A stretch of DNA of 64,000 nucleotides, from positions 124,001 to 188,000 of the forward strand of contig JAAVTG010000315.1 in assembly GCA_011947345.1 (NCBI GenBank). The letters run 5' to 3'. This document shows positions 54,070-64,000 of this stretch, piece after piece. Numbering within the stretch: position 1 is the stretch's first letter; each line of letters begins with the position of its first letter. The stretch is from Phytophthora quininea (Eukaryota > Oomycota > Peronosporomycetes > Peronosporales > Peronosporaceae). Under the pieces are notes generated by a model. That model saw only the letters and a program-made list of their open reading frames with translations. It made no database searches and was not told the origin of the DNA. Position numbers and translations under genes: made by a program.

Positions 54070-55530
54070 ATGGTGGCGAGGAAGGTGCTGATTATCATCG
54101 GCGTGGTGGTGGTGCTAGCCGTCATCGGCGTGATCGTTGGCGTGGTGGTGGGCACGGGCGGCTCTGACTCGGCCAGCACAAGCGGTGGCACATCTTCCAG
54201 CTCGTCAGGCACGAGCAGCTCCACGACAGACAGCTCCGGAGGCACGACCAAGTCGTCCTCCAAGAAGACCAAGACGAGCACGAGCAGCGGCTCAAGTAGC
54301 ATCACTTCGGACCCGACCAGCGTGTCGTACTCGCTGGCGGCCTTCGCCATCGGAGACTGGGGCACCACCGTCACGCAGGACTCGTGCTGCACTCGCTCGT
54401 CCACTTACAACGACTACGACATCAATGCCGAGGACATCGTGGCCAACCTCATGGACCAGCAGGCCGGTGACGCCGACGTCGCCCCGAAGATCATCATCAG
54501 CCACGGTGACAACTTTTACTGGACAGGCATCAACAGCGACGACGGTCGAGACACGCGCTTCACGACCACGTTCGAGGACAAGTACGACGGATCCAACATC
54601 AAGACCATCCCGTGGGTGAACGTGCTAGGCAACCACGACTACGGTGGCGCCGACTACATTTGCTCGGACTCGAACGACGGCACCGCTGCGTGCTCGAGCT
54701 CGGACGAGCTGATCACGGCTCTGAAGAACAAATTCTCGTGGCAGTCGACGTACACGAGTCCCAACGACGACCGTTGGATCTTGGAGGACCACTTTTACGT
54801 GTACAGCTTCGAGGACTCGAGCTCTGGAGTCACTGTGGACATCTTTAACGTGGACTCGGGCGACGCCGACACCCACGGCGCGCAACAAACTTGCTGCCAA
54901 TGCTACGGCTACGCCGGCGACGACGACGACACATGTGATAACGTCGCCCGTGGTGACGACGCGTGCTGCGGCGGAGATACCGACATGTACGACGACTGCA
55001 TGACTCAGTTCACCGAGTGGAGCGACGACTCGCGCACGCAGCTGGAGGCGAACATCGCCAACTCGACGGCGACGTGGAAGATCGTCAACAGCCACTACTC
55101 GCCGTACGCGCACTACTCGCAGACGGGCATGGACAAGTGGTTCAACATCATCAACGGCACGGGCGTGCACCTCTGGTTGAACGGCCACACCCACGGCGAG
55201 AACCACGACTATTCGTCGTCGCTTGGCGTGCACTTTGTCGACAACGGCGCCGGTGGTGGTATCCAGAAGGAGGCTGCCAGCGGCATCCCGACGTACGCCG
55301 AGGACTACGTGGAGAACTTGTGGGCGTACACTGGCGACGAGTACGGCTTCTTCTCGCTGACGGTTTCTGAGGACTGGCTCAAGTTGCAGTATCACACTGC
55401 CGACAGCTCCTGGTCGTACGCCGAGAGCTTTAACTCCACCACGGTCGGCGGCGTGGCCACCAAGCACTGCTGGTATGTCCCGAACGACGGCACATACGGC
55501 CAGGACTGCACGTCTTCGTCGTCGTCCTAA
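54070..55530 (+). CDS. Membrane-anchored purple acid phosphatase, array member 1
   Basis: 486 residues in one frame. N-terminal MVARK and hydrophobic anchor (VLIIIGVVVVLAVIGVIVGV), Ser/Thr/Gly/Lys linker (to about residue 90), then the metallophosphoesterase domain. Motifs: GDWG, GDNFY, GNHDYGG, HYSPY, GHTHGENHD. Cys-rich CCQCYGYAGDDDD is shared by the array. A type II membrane enzyme is predicted, with the active site outside the cell or in the lumen, splitting phosphomonoesters with a two-metal (Fe/Zn or Fe/Mn type) centre. Closest to array members 2-4. No lesion. Confidence 0.9.
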   Translation: MVARKVLIIIGVVVVLAVIGVIVGVVVGTGGSDSASTSGGTSSSSSGTSSSTTDSSGGTTKSSSKKTKTSTSSGSSSITSDPTSVSYSLAAFAIGDWGTTVTQDSCCTRSSTYNDYDINAEDIVANLMDQQAGDADVAPKIIISHGDNFYWTGINSDDGRDTRFTTTFEDKYDGSNIKTIPWVNVLGNHDYGGADYICSDSNDGTAACSSSDELITALKNKFSWQSTYTSPNDDRWILEDHFYVYSFEDSSSGVTVDIFNVDSGDADTHGAQQTCCQCYGYAGDDDDTCDNVARGDDACCGGDTDMYDDCMTQFTEWSDDSRTQLEANIANSTATWKIVNSHYSPYAHYSQTGMDKWFNIINGTGVHLWLNGHTHGENHDYSSSLGVHFVDNGAGGGIQKEAASGIPTYAEDYVENLWAYTGDEYGFFSLTVSEDWLKLQYHTADSSWSYAESFNSTTVGGVATKHCWYVPNDGTYGQDCTSSSSS

Positions 55531-56150
55531 GTAGATTTTGACATCTCGGTAAGGATCTCTTTTGCGGAGACCAATTCAACATGTTTCTCTTGTGGATTCG
55601 CTGGTGTGGGTGTATTTGACGTGCGCAGCCAGCTGGCAGGAAGAGCACCAACGCCAGTGCCGACGACCGGGCGATGGCAGACAAGATGGATTTTCGCCTT
55701 GCAGAGGCTTCTCGTATGGCAAAATGTGCCTCTATGACGCTGGGATTAACATGTCCACATGCAATACACTCGGGTAGGCTTGGGTGTCTGTCACAATGCT
55801 CTGAGCGGTGGTGCGGGGCAAGTTGCCTCGGCCAGATTGCTCTTGGAAAAACAGCCAGTTCGCGTCCTGGCTGCTACAAAGTCTTCGTGCAAATATCGCA
55901 ATAGCGGATATATTCGGAGTTGTATGGCGCTCACTATGCATTCTCTGTTAGAAAGCCAGTGAAAATTAATTCGTGTGGCTCGAACACCATATTCTAGTGT
56001 CACATTTCGGCAGAGTATGTGCCGGGCGGCGGTGGGGTTTGCCAGTCCCGCTCATTTGAGCTTTGGCGGCGGACAGGAGACCTCAGCAAGCAGCCCTTCA
56101 GCACTTCGTAGTAGCCCTCCCCGCCACACGCGAAGTCTGACCTTTAGGAA
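55531..56150. other. Intergenic between phosphatases 1 and 2
   Basis: No coding pattern; contains the initiator-like element at 56052. Confidence 0.6.
56052..56065 (+). promoter_or_regulatory. Initiator-like element
   Basis: TCATTTGAGCTTTG, 85 bp upstream of ATG 56151. Confidence 0.4.
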
Positions 56151-57605
56151 ATGGTGTCGAAAAAAGTAGCCATCACCGGCGCGGTGGTGATCCTCGCGGT
56201 CATCGGCGTCATCGTCGGCGTGCTGGTGAGCCGCAAGTCCAGCAGCTCGGCCAGCGAGTCCTCGGGCACCTCCAGCACCGGCACCAGCTCCAGCGCTGGT
56301 GCGTCGTCGACGACAGCTAGCAGCGGCAGCAGCGGCGGGACATCGACCACGACGTCGTCGGGCGGCAACGCCAAGGTGAAGACCACCACCGGATCCGTCT
56401 CATCCGACCCGACCTCGGCCAAGTTCACGTTGTCCGCCTTCGCCATCGGTGACTGGGGCACCACTGTCACGCAGGACTCGTGCTGCACGCGGTCATCGAC
56501 CTACAACGACTACGATATCAACGCCGAGGACATTGTGGCCAACCTGATGAACCAACAGGCGTCGGCGGCGTCATCCGCTCCCAAGTGCATCCTCAGTCAC
56601 GGTGATAACTTCTACTGGACGGGTATTGACAGTGAAGGCGGACGTGACTCCCGATTCACCACCACTTTTGAAGGCAAGTACGAAGGAGACAACATCAAGA
56701 CCATCCCGTGGATCAACGTGCTGGGCAACCACGACTATGGTGGCGCGAGCTACATTTGCTCGGATGGTGACAATCCGGCCAAATGCTCCGGCGCCGACGC
56801 CCTCGTCTCAGCACTGGGGGATAAGTTCACTTGGCAGCAGTCCTATACGAGCCCGAACGACGACCGCTGGATCCTCAAGGACCACTTCTATGTCTACTCC
56901 ATTCAGGATAAGGACTCTGGCGTGAGCATTGACATTTTCAATGTCGACTCGGGTGATGCCAGTACACACGGTGCTCAACAGACTTGCTGCCAGTGCTACG
57001 GCTACGCCGAAGGCGACGACAAGACCTGCAAGAATGTTGCTCGCGGTGACAAGCTCTGCTGTGGTGGCGACAACGACATGTACGATGCCTGCATCGCCAA
57101 GTTCACCGAATGGAGCGACGACTCCCGCAAGCAACTCGCGGCTGAAGTTGCCAAGTCGAAGGCTACCTGGAAGATCGTCAACAGCCACTACTCGCCTTAC
57201 GCTCACTACGACCAGACCGGTATGGAAAAGTGGTTTAAGATTCTCAAGGACTCTGGCATTCAGCTCTGGATGAACGGACACACCCACGGTGAGAACCACG
57301 ACTACTCTGCGAGCTACAAGGTCCACTTCGTCGACAACGGAGCTGGTGGTGGTATTCAAAAGGAATCTGCCAGCGGTATTCCTGAGTACGCGTCTGCTGA
57401 TGTGGTGGCCAAGTGGGCGTACGGTGGCCAGGAGTACGGCTTCATGTCGGTGGAGGCGTCGAAGGAGTGGCTGAAGCTGCAATACCACACGGCTGATGAC
57501 TCGTGGTCGTTCGCTGAGAGCTTCAACTCGACCAAGATCGGCGGCGTTGCCACGAAGCACTGCTGGTACATCCCCGTTGACGGTGCGGAGGGCAAGGAGT
57601 GCTAA
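56151..57605 (+). CDS. Membrane-anchored purple acid phosphatase, array member 2
   Basis: 484 residues, one frame. MVSKK, hydrophobic anchor (VAITGAVVILAVIGVIVGVL), Ser/Thr/Gly linker, then DPTSAKFTLSAFAIGDWG into the catalytic domain. Metal-binding motifs GDWG, GDNFYW, GNHDYGG, HYSPY and GHTHGENHD are intact. Near the C-terminus it shares EYGFMSVEASKEWLKLQYHT with member 3 almost to the base, pointing to gene conversion or recent duplication between these two. No intron. Confidence 0.9.
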   Translation: MVSKKVAITGAVVILAVIGVIVGVLVSRKSSSSASESSGTSSTGTSSSAGASSTTASSGSSGGTSTTTSSGGNAKVKTTTGSVSSDPTSAKFTLSAFAIGDWGTTVTQDSCCTRSSTYNDYDINAEDIVANLMNQQASAASSAPKCILSHGDNFYWTGIDSEGGRDSRFTTTFEGKYEGDNIKTIPWINVLGNHDYGGASYICSDGDNPAKCSGADALVSALGDKFTWQQSYTSPNDDRWILKDHFYVYSIQDKDSGVSIDIFNVDSGDASTHGAQQTCCQCYGYAEGDDKTCKNVARGDKLCCGGDNDMYDACIAKFTEWSDDSRKQLAAEVAKSKATWKIVNSHYSPYAHYDQTGMEKWFKILKDSGIQLWMNGHTHGENHDYSASYKVHFVDNGAGGGIQKESASGIPEYASADVVAKWAYGGQEYGFMSVEASKEWLKLQYHTADDSWSFAESFNSTKIGGVATKHCWYIPVDGAEGKEC

Positions 57606-58072
57606 GCCGTAGATGAGCTTCATTAACAAGTGAATATGTGTGCACCATTTTTGCTTTTTCAAGCGGAGTTTGCTGTTTGGTGTCAAAGTTTTTTATTGTT
57701 CGAGTATGTTTGACCACACGATAACGATGGATTCTGGGCATAGAGCTGTCTTGATGATAGACGCGCTCGGCATTTCCAATGCCTTTTGAACCCACCGTTG
57801 TGGACTTGAGCAGCTTTGGACGGACAATTTTCGACGTGAGGACGAGACAATGAGGCTGTTGCTGCGCCAACAAATCCCCTTGTGATTAAACGAGAGAGCC
57901 GTTTGTGTCGCTGCCTTGTCCGCTCACAATGACACGGTGGTCGACGACCAGCTCATCGCACGCAGCACCAAAGTGCCTTCGTTGTCCCCTCACTTGCGCT
58001 TTTGTCGAGGAGGAGAGGCACTAGGGCCCCTGCGAGTAGAACAGGACAAACAACAGCGAACGCGACGTCAAG
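57606..58072. other. Intergenic between phosphatases 2 and 3
   Basis: Promoter region of member 3; no coding features. Confidence 0.6.
57990..58006 (+). promoter_or_regulatory. Initiator-like element
   Basis: TCACTTGCGCTTTTGTC, 66 bp upstream of ATG 58073. Confidence 0.4.
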
Positions 58073-59586
58073 ATGATGTCCAAGAAGGCGCAGATCATCG
58101 GCGTGGTGGTGGTGATCGCCGTGATCGGTGTCATCGCCGGCATTGTGGTGACTCGCCAGTCTAACAACAGCTCTGCTAGCGAATCGTCCGGAACGACAGG
58201 CTCCAGCTCAGGTTCGCTGGTCGGAAGCTCCGGCGGATCGACGACCAGCTCGTCCAGTGGCACTGGCACCGTGACCAAGAAGAAGAAGAAGACCACCAGC
58301 TCAGGCTCCTCCGACAAGATCACTTCAGACCCGACTTCCGGTGCGTTCACACTGCGAACTAGTTTACCAGACTATGATTGACATCCTCTCGTCTCTTTCC
58401 AGCCAAGTTCACGTTGACTGCATTTGCTATCGGTGACTGGGGAACGACGGTCTCTCAGGACTCGTGCTGCACGCGTTCGTCGACCTACAACGACTACGAC
58501 GTCAACGCCGAGGACATTGTTGCGAGCGTGATGGACCAGCAGGCTTCCGCTGCGTCTGCGCCGCCCAAGTGCATCCTCAGCCACGGCGACAACTTCTATT
58601 GGACGGGCATCGACACGGAAGGTAGTCGCGATTCGCGTTTCACCACCACGTTTGAAGGCAAGTACGGTGGCTCGAACATCAAGACGGTGCCGTGGGTGAA
58701 CGTCCTCGGCAACCACGACTACGGTGGTGCCAGTTACATCTGCACGGACGGTGAGAACTTGGCCAAGTGCTCGTCCGCGGATGATCTCGTGTCGGCTCTT
58801 GACAACAAGTTCAAGTGGCAGTCGGAGTACACCAGTCCCAACGACGACCGCTGGATCTTGGAGGACCACTTCTACGTCTACTCGATCGAGGACAAGGACT
58901 CTGGCGTGAGCATCGACATTTTCAACGTCGACTCTGGAGATGCCAGCACGCACGGCGCCCAGCAAACGTGCTGTCAGTGCTACGGATACGCTGAGGGCGA
59001 CGACAAAACCTGCAAGAACACAGCTCGTGGCGACGAACTATGCTGTGGTGGTGATACCGACATGTTCGACGCCTGCATGGACAAATTCACGGAGTGGAGC
59101 GATGACTCCCGCAAGCAGCTCGCCGAGAAGGTGGCGTCGTCCACGGCCACTTGAAGATCGTCAACAGCCACTACTCGCCGTACGCGCACTACGACGAGAC
59201 TGGCATGAAGAAGTGGTTCGATATCTTGACGGTTCGGGCATCCAGCTCTGGATGAATGGCCACACCCACGGCGAAAACCACGACTACTCGTCCAGTACAA
59301 GGTCCACTTCGTGGACAACGGAGCTGGTGGTGGTATTCAGAAGGAGTCTGCTAGTGGCATCCCTGAGCACGCTGCTGGAGAAGTGGAGGCTATGTGGGCG
59401 TACGGCGGCCAGGAGTACGGCTTCATGTCGGTGGAGGCGTCGAAGGAGTGGCTGAAGCTGCAATACCACACGGCCGACGACTCGTGGTCGTTCGCTGAGA
59501 GCTTCAACTCGACCAAGATCGGTGGTGTCGCCACGAAGCACTGCTGGTACATTCCGCTCGACGGCGCCGAAGGACAGGAGTGCTAA
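58073..59586 (+). CDS. Membrane-anchored purple acid phosphatase, array member 3, with an intron and three breaks
   Basis: Exon 1 (58073-58340) encodes MMSKK, the anchor (AQIIGVVVVIAVIGVIAGIV) and the Ser/Gly/Lys linker. A 62-nt intron (58341-58402, GTGCGT...TTCCAG) interrupts the Ala codon just before the catalytic domain; the other members lack it. Exon 2 has GDWG, GDNFYW, GNHDYGG and GHTHGENHD. The frame is broken at 59152-59154 (TGG to TG), 59225 (one base lost) and 59295 (one base lost). The three losses together restore the frame and the rest matches members 2 and 4 closely. Either three sequencing errors or a very young pseudogene. Confidence 0.75.
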
Positions 59587-60107
59587 GTCGTGTCTTTTTT
59601 ACGTGGAGGGAGTGCAGGGAGAGGAAGCTGGCATCGTTTGACAGTGAAATGCAGCGATCTGGTTCCGATCCCATGTGTTTTTGCTGTTGGATAGCGGCGG
59701 ATTAATCTCAGGAGCTGTCGGGCACGAGCTTTAATCGCAATGCTGTTCGCAGTAGCAACTTGGACCTCGAGAGAGAAGAAGTCAATCAATCGCCCAAAGC
59801 CATTCATCACTTCCTTGGTCTCCACGACTTTCGCCAAAAATGCTTCCAACACACCCCATCCATGGCTATATCTTGTAAATAGTTTAAATAAATCAGATTC
59901 GTCTATACTCGGATCAAGTCAAATGTTCGCGTCGATCCGTTCCAACCCCTTCTTTGGGAAGATTTCATAGAGTCTATCCATGTAATATCCATGCCATCCA
60001 TACTGAACGCTGGTCAAGGATTTTGGCCATCTTGGTGGTGCAACCACTCCTCGATTCGCCGGCCAGCCCACAAGCAAACAGGAAGCTACAACAGGAAGCA
60101 GTCTACG
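59587..60107. other. Intergenic between phosphatases 3 and 4
   Basis: No coding features seen; AT-richer than the genes. Confidence 0.6.
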
Positions 60108-61547
60108 ATGCTGAACCGCAAGCTGCTCATCATCGGCGTGGTGGTGCTCTGCGCGGTGGTGGGCGCTATCGTCGGCGTGATCGTCGCCACCAATTCGTCG
60201 TCGAGCTCGTCGACGTCGTCGGAAGAGTCGGCTAACGCGGGCGGCAGTTCGACGACGTCTGGCAGCGGAACGTCCTCCACCAGCAACAAGTCGTCCACCT
60301 CGACGTCCTCCGGCAGTTCCTCTATCACTGCCACGGTGACGTCGGACCCGACGTCGGCCAAGTTTACACTCTCCGCTTTCGCCATCGGCGACTGGGGCAC
60401 CACCGTCACGAAAGACTCGTGCTGCACTCGGTCCGAGACGTACAACAACTATGACGTCAACGCCGAAGACATTGTGGCCAGTCTCATGAACACCCAGGCG
60501 GGCAACGACGACGTCAAGCCCAAGGCCATCATGAGCCACGGCGACAACTTTTACTGGACAGGCATCAACAGCGAGGGCGCCCGCGACTCGAGATTCACCA
60601 CCACATTTGAAGGTAAATACGACGGCGACAACCTGGCGGGTGTCCCGTGGATCAACGTGCTGGGCAACCACGACTACGGTGGCGCCAGTTACATTTGCTC
60701 CGATGGAGACAACAACGCCAAGTGCAGCAGCTCCGACGACCTAATTACAGCGCTCGAGAACAAATTCAAGTGGCAGTCCGAGTACACGAGTCCTAATGAC
60801 GACCGGTGGAAACTGGATGACCACTTTTACGTGTACTCGATTGAGGACTCGAGTTCGGGAGTCAGCATTGAGATCTTCAATGTGGACTCGGGCGATGCGG
60901 ACGTCCACGCTGCTCAACAAGTGTGCTGCCAGTGCTACGGATACTCGAACGGAGATGATTCATCGTGCAACAACATTGCGCGAGGAGATGAGTACTGCTG
61001 CGGAGGCGACACGGACATGTACGATGCCTGCTACGCCAAGTTCACCGAGTGGAGTGACGACTCGCGCACGCAGCTGGCTGAGAAGGTCAAGACGTCCAAT
61101 GCGACGTGGAAGATCGTCAACAGCCACTACGGACCGCACGTACACTACGCGGAGACGGGGATGAAGAAGTGGTTTGATATCCTTGACGGCTCTGGAATCC
61201 ACGCGTGGGTGTACGGCCACACCCACGGTGAGAAGCACGACTACTCGTCGTCGCTCGGTGTCCACTTTGTGGAGAACGGTGCCGGTGGAGGTATCCAGAA
61301 GGAATCGGCCAGTGGCATTCCGGCCTATGCCAGCGACTACGTCAAGAACGAGTGGACGTACACGGGCGACGAGTACGGCTTCTTCTCGCTGCAGGCGTCC
61401 GAGGACTGGCTCAAACTGCAGTACCACACGACCGATGACAAGTGGTCGTTCGCGGAGAGCTTTAACAGCACGACGATCGGCGGCGTGGAGACCAAGCACT
61501 GCTGGTACATCCCTGCTGATGGTACGGAAGGCAAGGAATGCTCGTAA
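60108..61547 (+). CDS. Membrane-anchored purple acid phosphatase, array member 4
   Basis: Start chosen at 60108 (MLNRKLLIIGVVVLCAVVGA) because it gives the anchor that the other members have; the frame is open 39 codons further upstream. 479 residues. Ser/Thr linker, then the domain with GDWG, GDNFYW, GNHDYGG, HYGPH (where members 1-3 have HYSPY) and GHTHGEKHD. The last two features are shared with member 5, so 4 and 5 form one subgroup. No lesion. Confidence 0.88.
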   Translation: MLNRKLLIIGVVVLCAVVGAIVGVIVATNSSSSSSTSSEESANAGGSSTTSGSGTSSTSNKSSTSTSSGSSSITATVTSDPTSAKFTLSAFAIGDWGTTVTKDSCCTRSETYNNYDVNAEDIVASLMNTQAGNDDVKPKAIMSHGDNFYWTGINSEGARDSRFTTTFEGKYDGDNLAGVPWINVLGNHDYGGASYICSDGDNNAKCSSSDDLITALENKFKWQSEYTSPNDDRWKLDDHFYVYSIEDSSSGVSIEIFNVDSGDADVHAAQQVCCQCYGYSNGDDSSCNNIARGDEYCCGGDTDMYDACYAKFTEWSDDSRTQLAEKVKTSNATWKIVNSHYGPHVHYAETGMKKWFDILDGSGIHAWVYGHTHGEKHDYSSSLGVHFVENGAGGGIQKESASGIPAYASDYVKNEWTYTGDEYGFFSLQASEDWLKLQYHTTDDKWSFAESFNSTTIGGVETKHCWYIPADGTEGKECS

Positions 61548-62812
61548 GCTGGCTGTTGTCTTCGTCGAAAAGATTCACGTTCCAGCAAGTACCAAGCCAA
61601 GCCAGAGTGACGTGCATTAGCGTTCTGTCGAGGCAGATACTTTTATATTAGTTTGGCTGAAAAGCATAAACTCACCCAGACAATCGTACCGCATTCCAAA
61701 CTGTAGCTCATGTTGTCTTTACTATCATACTCCAATCCAAAAGTGTTGGACGCGCGGATGCCAATCTCGCCATGAGGTTTCTCAACAACTGTAAATTAAC
61801 ATCGCAGACGTGCAGAGATCGAAGGGCAAGCAGAAAATGTTGCATCTGCTGGGAATCGGAGGGCAGCTCGGAAGGCAGTACCGGTATTGAGAAATAAATG
61901 AATGATCCAAGACTACTTTTTTCTCTCCTCTTCTTGCCAACAACATGCTTAGCGCGTTCGTCATATCGTGTAAGCAATCTTGAGATCCTTATTTGCCGAG
62001 TTGCGAATCGTAGCGTTTGCCAGCTAGAAACAACAGGTCGTCCTCTTGCATCGAGTTTCTTTACTACGAACCGAACGCACAGATAGGGTATTCACGACTG
62101 AACAGCTTTGCTAGTACATTCCACTCCAACATCCAACAGAAAAACAATTCGAGAGCATCGCCCTACTAAGGAAATGATCTCTAGGTTCGTACGGCATTGG
62201 GAGTGGCAAGCTGACCAAGTTGTGGGGCACTTCAACTTCACGTTACGAACAGTGACAGCTACGCACGTTGAGCGAATCGCTCAGAGCGATTCCAGTGTCC
62301 GATGGATAGTGCAGCTGGCGTGCTACGCTGCATAGCGCAAGCCGTGGGGCGCTGTCCTTTGGCGCAACATTTTGGCGTTCAATTGTCTTCGCCTTGTCGA
62401 CAGCTTCATGTATCTCCATTTGGAGTAAGAAGAGGACCCTCGTTTTGATGCACGACAGCCACAAAAGGCTCGGAGTCCGGCACGCATGTTCAATGCTCGT
62501 CCGCTCGCCAGTCGAGCCGCATATCCAGCGGCAAGAAACAACCGCGCGAAAGTTGTGTCCACGTCGCAGTTTGGCACCCTGATAATCGCAAACAATACGT
62601 TGGCCAAGACAACTGCCCCCAATCCCTCGGTTTCTCAAGTGCATTGTTTGATCGCCCAGACCACATGATGATCTTTGCGAGCGGCAATCCCCAGCCGCGA
62701 GGGCATAGACTGCGCCAGCGGTCTGGTTCTGGTGGTTGATCCAGTTCATTCTCCTTTTCGCTGTCAGACCGACAGACATTTCCCTTGGTAGTACTTCTCC
62801 ATCTCTTGCACC
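61548..62812. other. Long spacer before phosphatase 5
   Basis: Short frames only. A minus-strand frame (62779-62243) with IVCDYQGAKL slightly resembles the RNase H region of Copia-type elements but is too weak to call. The initiator-like element for member 5 is at 62746. Confidence 0.35.
62746..62759 (+). promoter_or_regulatory. Initiator-like element
   Basis: TCATTCTCCTTTTC, 53 bp upstream of ATG 62813; a good match to the oomycete initiator pattern. Confidence 0.5.
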
Positions 62813-64000
62813 ATGCTTAGCCCCAAGGTGCTAGCAATTGGCGCTGCGCTCGCTGCCACAGCTTCGACCTCGACGGCGTCCGATGCGTCGACCCAGCACT
62901 ACTCGATGTCTATCTTCGCTATTGGCGACTGGGGCACCACCACGTACAAGGGCTCATGCTGCTCGCGGTCGGCGTCGTACAACAACTACGACATCGTCGC
63001 CGAGGACGTCGTGGCCAGTCTGATGGACCAGGAGGCCGGCAACACCATCGTCCCCAAGGTCATCTTGGGCCACGGCGACAACTTCTACTGGAACGGTATC
63101 AACAGCCTGGAAGAACGTGACTCGCGCTTCGCGACGACGTTCGAGGAGAAGTTCAATGGCGAGCACATCAAGACGGTGCCGTGGGCGAACGTGCTGGGCA
63201 ACCACGACTACGGTGGTGCCAGCTACGTCTGCCAGAACGGCCAGGGCAAATGCAACAGCGCGCAGGAGTTGGTGCAGGCCATGGAGAACAAATTCAAGTG
63301 GCAGTCCGAGTACACGAGCCCCAACGACAACCGCTGGAATCTGAAGGATCACTTCTACGTGCACAGCGTCCAGGACCCCGAGAACGGCATCACCATCGAC
63401 ATCTTCAACGTCGACACCAACGATGCCGACGTCCACGGCGCCATGCAGGTGTGTTGCCAATGCTACGGGTACTCAAACGGCGACAGCGCGACGTGCCGCA
63501 ACGTCGGACGTGGCCACCAGTTCTGCACTGGAGGCGACACGGCCATGTTTGATGCCTGCAATGCCAAATTCTCCGAGTGGGGCGTGAACTCTCGTAACCA
63601 GCTCGCGGCGGCGGTCAAGGCGTCAACGGCGACGTGGAAGATCGTCAACAGCCACTACGGCCCGCACACGCACTACGCCCCCGACGGCATGAAGAAGTGG
63701 TTCGACGTGCTCAAGGACTCGGGCATCCACCTGTGGATGAACGGCCACACCCACGGCGAGAAGCACGACTACTCGTCGAGCTACAAGATCCACTTTGTGG
63801 AGAACGGCGCCGGCGGTGGTATCCAGAAGGAGTCGGCCAGCGGCATCCCGGACTACGCGCGCTCGTACGTGGACAAGAACCTGTACACGTACGGCGGCAA
63901 CGAGTACGGCTTCTACTCGGTGCAGGCGTCCAAGGAGTGGCTTAAGCTGCAGTACCACACAGCCGACGACAAGTGGCAGTTCGGTGAGACCATGAGCGCC
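62813..64000 (+). CDS. Secreted purple acid phosphatase, array member 5, cut by the window edge
   Basis: ATG 62813 (MLSPKVLAIGAALAATASTS) gives a cleavable signal peptide, not the long anchor and Ser linker of members 1-4. The catalytic domain then starts at once. Motifs GDWG, GDNFYW, GNHDYGG, HYGPH and GHTHGEKHD are intact, up to residue 396 where the sequence ends. Only the short C-terminal part is missing. Predicted to be a soluble secreted phosphatase, unlike the membrane-bound relatives. No lesion in the visible part. Confidence 0.88.
   Translation, partial: MLSPKVLAIGAALAATASTSTASDASTQHYSMSIFAIGDWGTTTYKGSCCSRSASYNNYDIVAEDVVASLMDQEAGNTIVPKVILGHGDNFYWNGINSLEERDSRFATTFEEKFNGEHIKTVPWANVLGNHDYGGASYVCQNGQGKCNSAQELVQAMENKFKWQSEYTSPNDNRWNLKDHFYVHSVQDPENGITIDIFNVDTNDADVHGAMQVCCQCYGYSNGDSATCRNVGRGHQFCTGGDTAMFDACNAKFSEWGVNSRNQLAAAVKASTATWKIVNSHYGPHTHYAPDGMKKWFDVLKDSGIHLWMNGHTHGEKHDYSSSYKIHFVENGAGGGIQKESASGIPDYARSYVDKNLYTYGGNEYGFYSVQASKEWLKLQYHTADDKWQFGETMSA

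Noticed and set aside
54625..55467. Long minus-strand ORFs across the phosphatase array
   Set aside because: They recur at the same place in each paralogue because of the GC-rich third bases of the real genes.
62243..62779. Minus-strand ORF with a weak likeness to Copia RNase H
   Set aside because: Only a short IVCDYQGAKL stretch fits; no other domain of the element is visible and neighbouring frames are equally open.
38944..64000. The elicitins and phosphatases as a single co-ordinated gene cluster
   Set aside because: They are separate families on opposite strands with a fimbrin gene between them; closeness alone is no evidence of joint function.

Overview
This window is nuclear DNA from an oomycete, most likely Phytophthora or a close relative. 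The main evidence is a cluster of elicitin and elicitin-like genes with Ser/Thr-rich tails. Supporting signs are introns of about 60-70 nt, GC-rich third codon positions, initiator-like TCAYTT elements just upstream of ATGs, and a decayed Crypton-type tyrosine recombinase. No rRNA, tRNA, CRISPR or prokaryotic operon was seen.

Layout. 0-5 kb: the 5' part of a papain-like cysteine protease and a secreted protein with three jacalin-like lectin domains. 5-12 kb: a coiled-coil protein, three genes with bZIP-like basic regions, two uncertain minus-strand genes and a membrane-anchored purple acid phosphatase. 13-22 kb: a large leucine-rich-repeat protein, a WD40-cyclophilin (PPWD1-type) and a geranylgeranyl-diphosphate-synthase-type enzyme. 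21.7-31 kb: a reelin/glucanase-like secreted protein, a double-ubiquitin-like protein, a BAHD-type acyltransferase, an HNH-like protein and a TIPIN/Swi3 replication-fork protein. 31-38.6 kb: three more BAHD-type acyltransferases with the Crypton remnant between them. 38.9-49.8 kb: eight elicitin-like genes or pseudogenes with a LINE fragment inside the cluster. 49.9-52.6 kb: fimbrin with an unusual Trp-Pro-Pro repeat region. 54-64 kb: five tandem purple acid phosphatases, the last cut by the window edge.

Two patterns cut across genes. First, a segment of about 1.1 kb covering the 3' end of the jacalin gene and its downstream DNA is present again in inverted orientation upstream of the prenyltransferase gene. 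Its non-jacalin half has a third relative just upstream of the first acyltransferase. Second, many otherwise intact genes, housekeeping genes included, are broken by one apparent missing base, usually in a C or G run. This looks like uncorrected assembly error more than gene death. Such genes are given with their full span and the position of the break.

Functionally the window mixes conserved cell machinery (PPWD1, TIPIN, fimbrin, UBL protein, prenyltransferase) with expanded secreted or surface families (elicitins, lectin, phosphatases, cysteine protease) and an acyltransferase array. The expanded families form local tandem clusters; the conserved genes are single and scattered among them.
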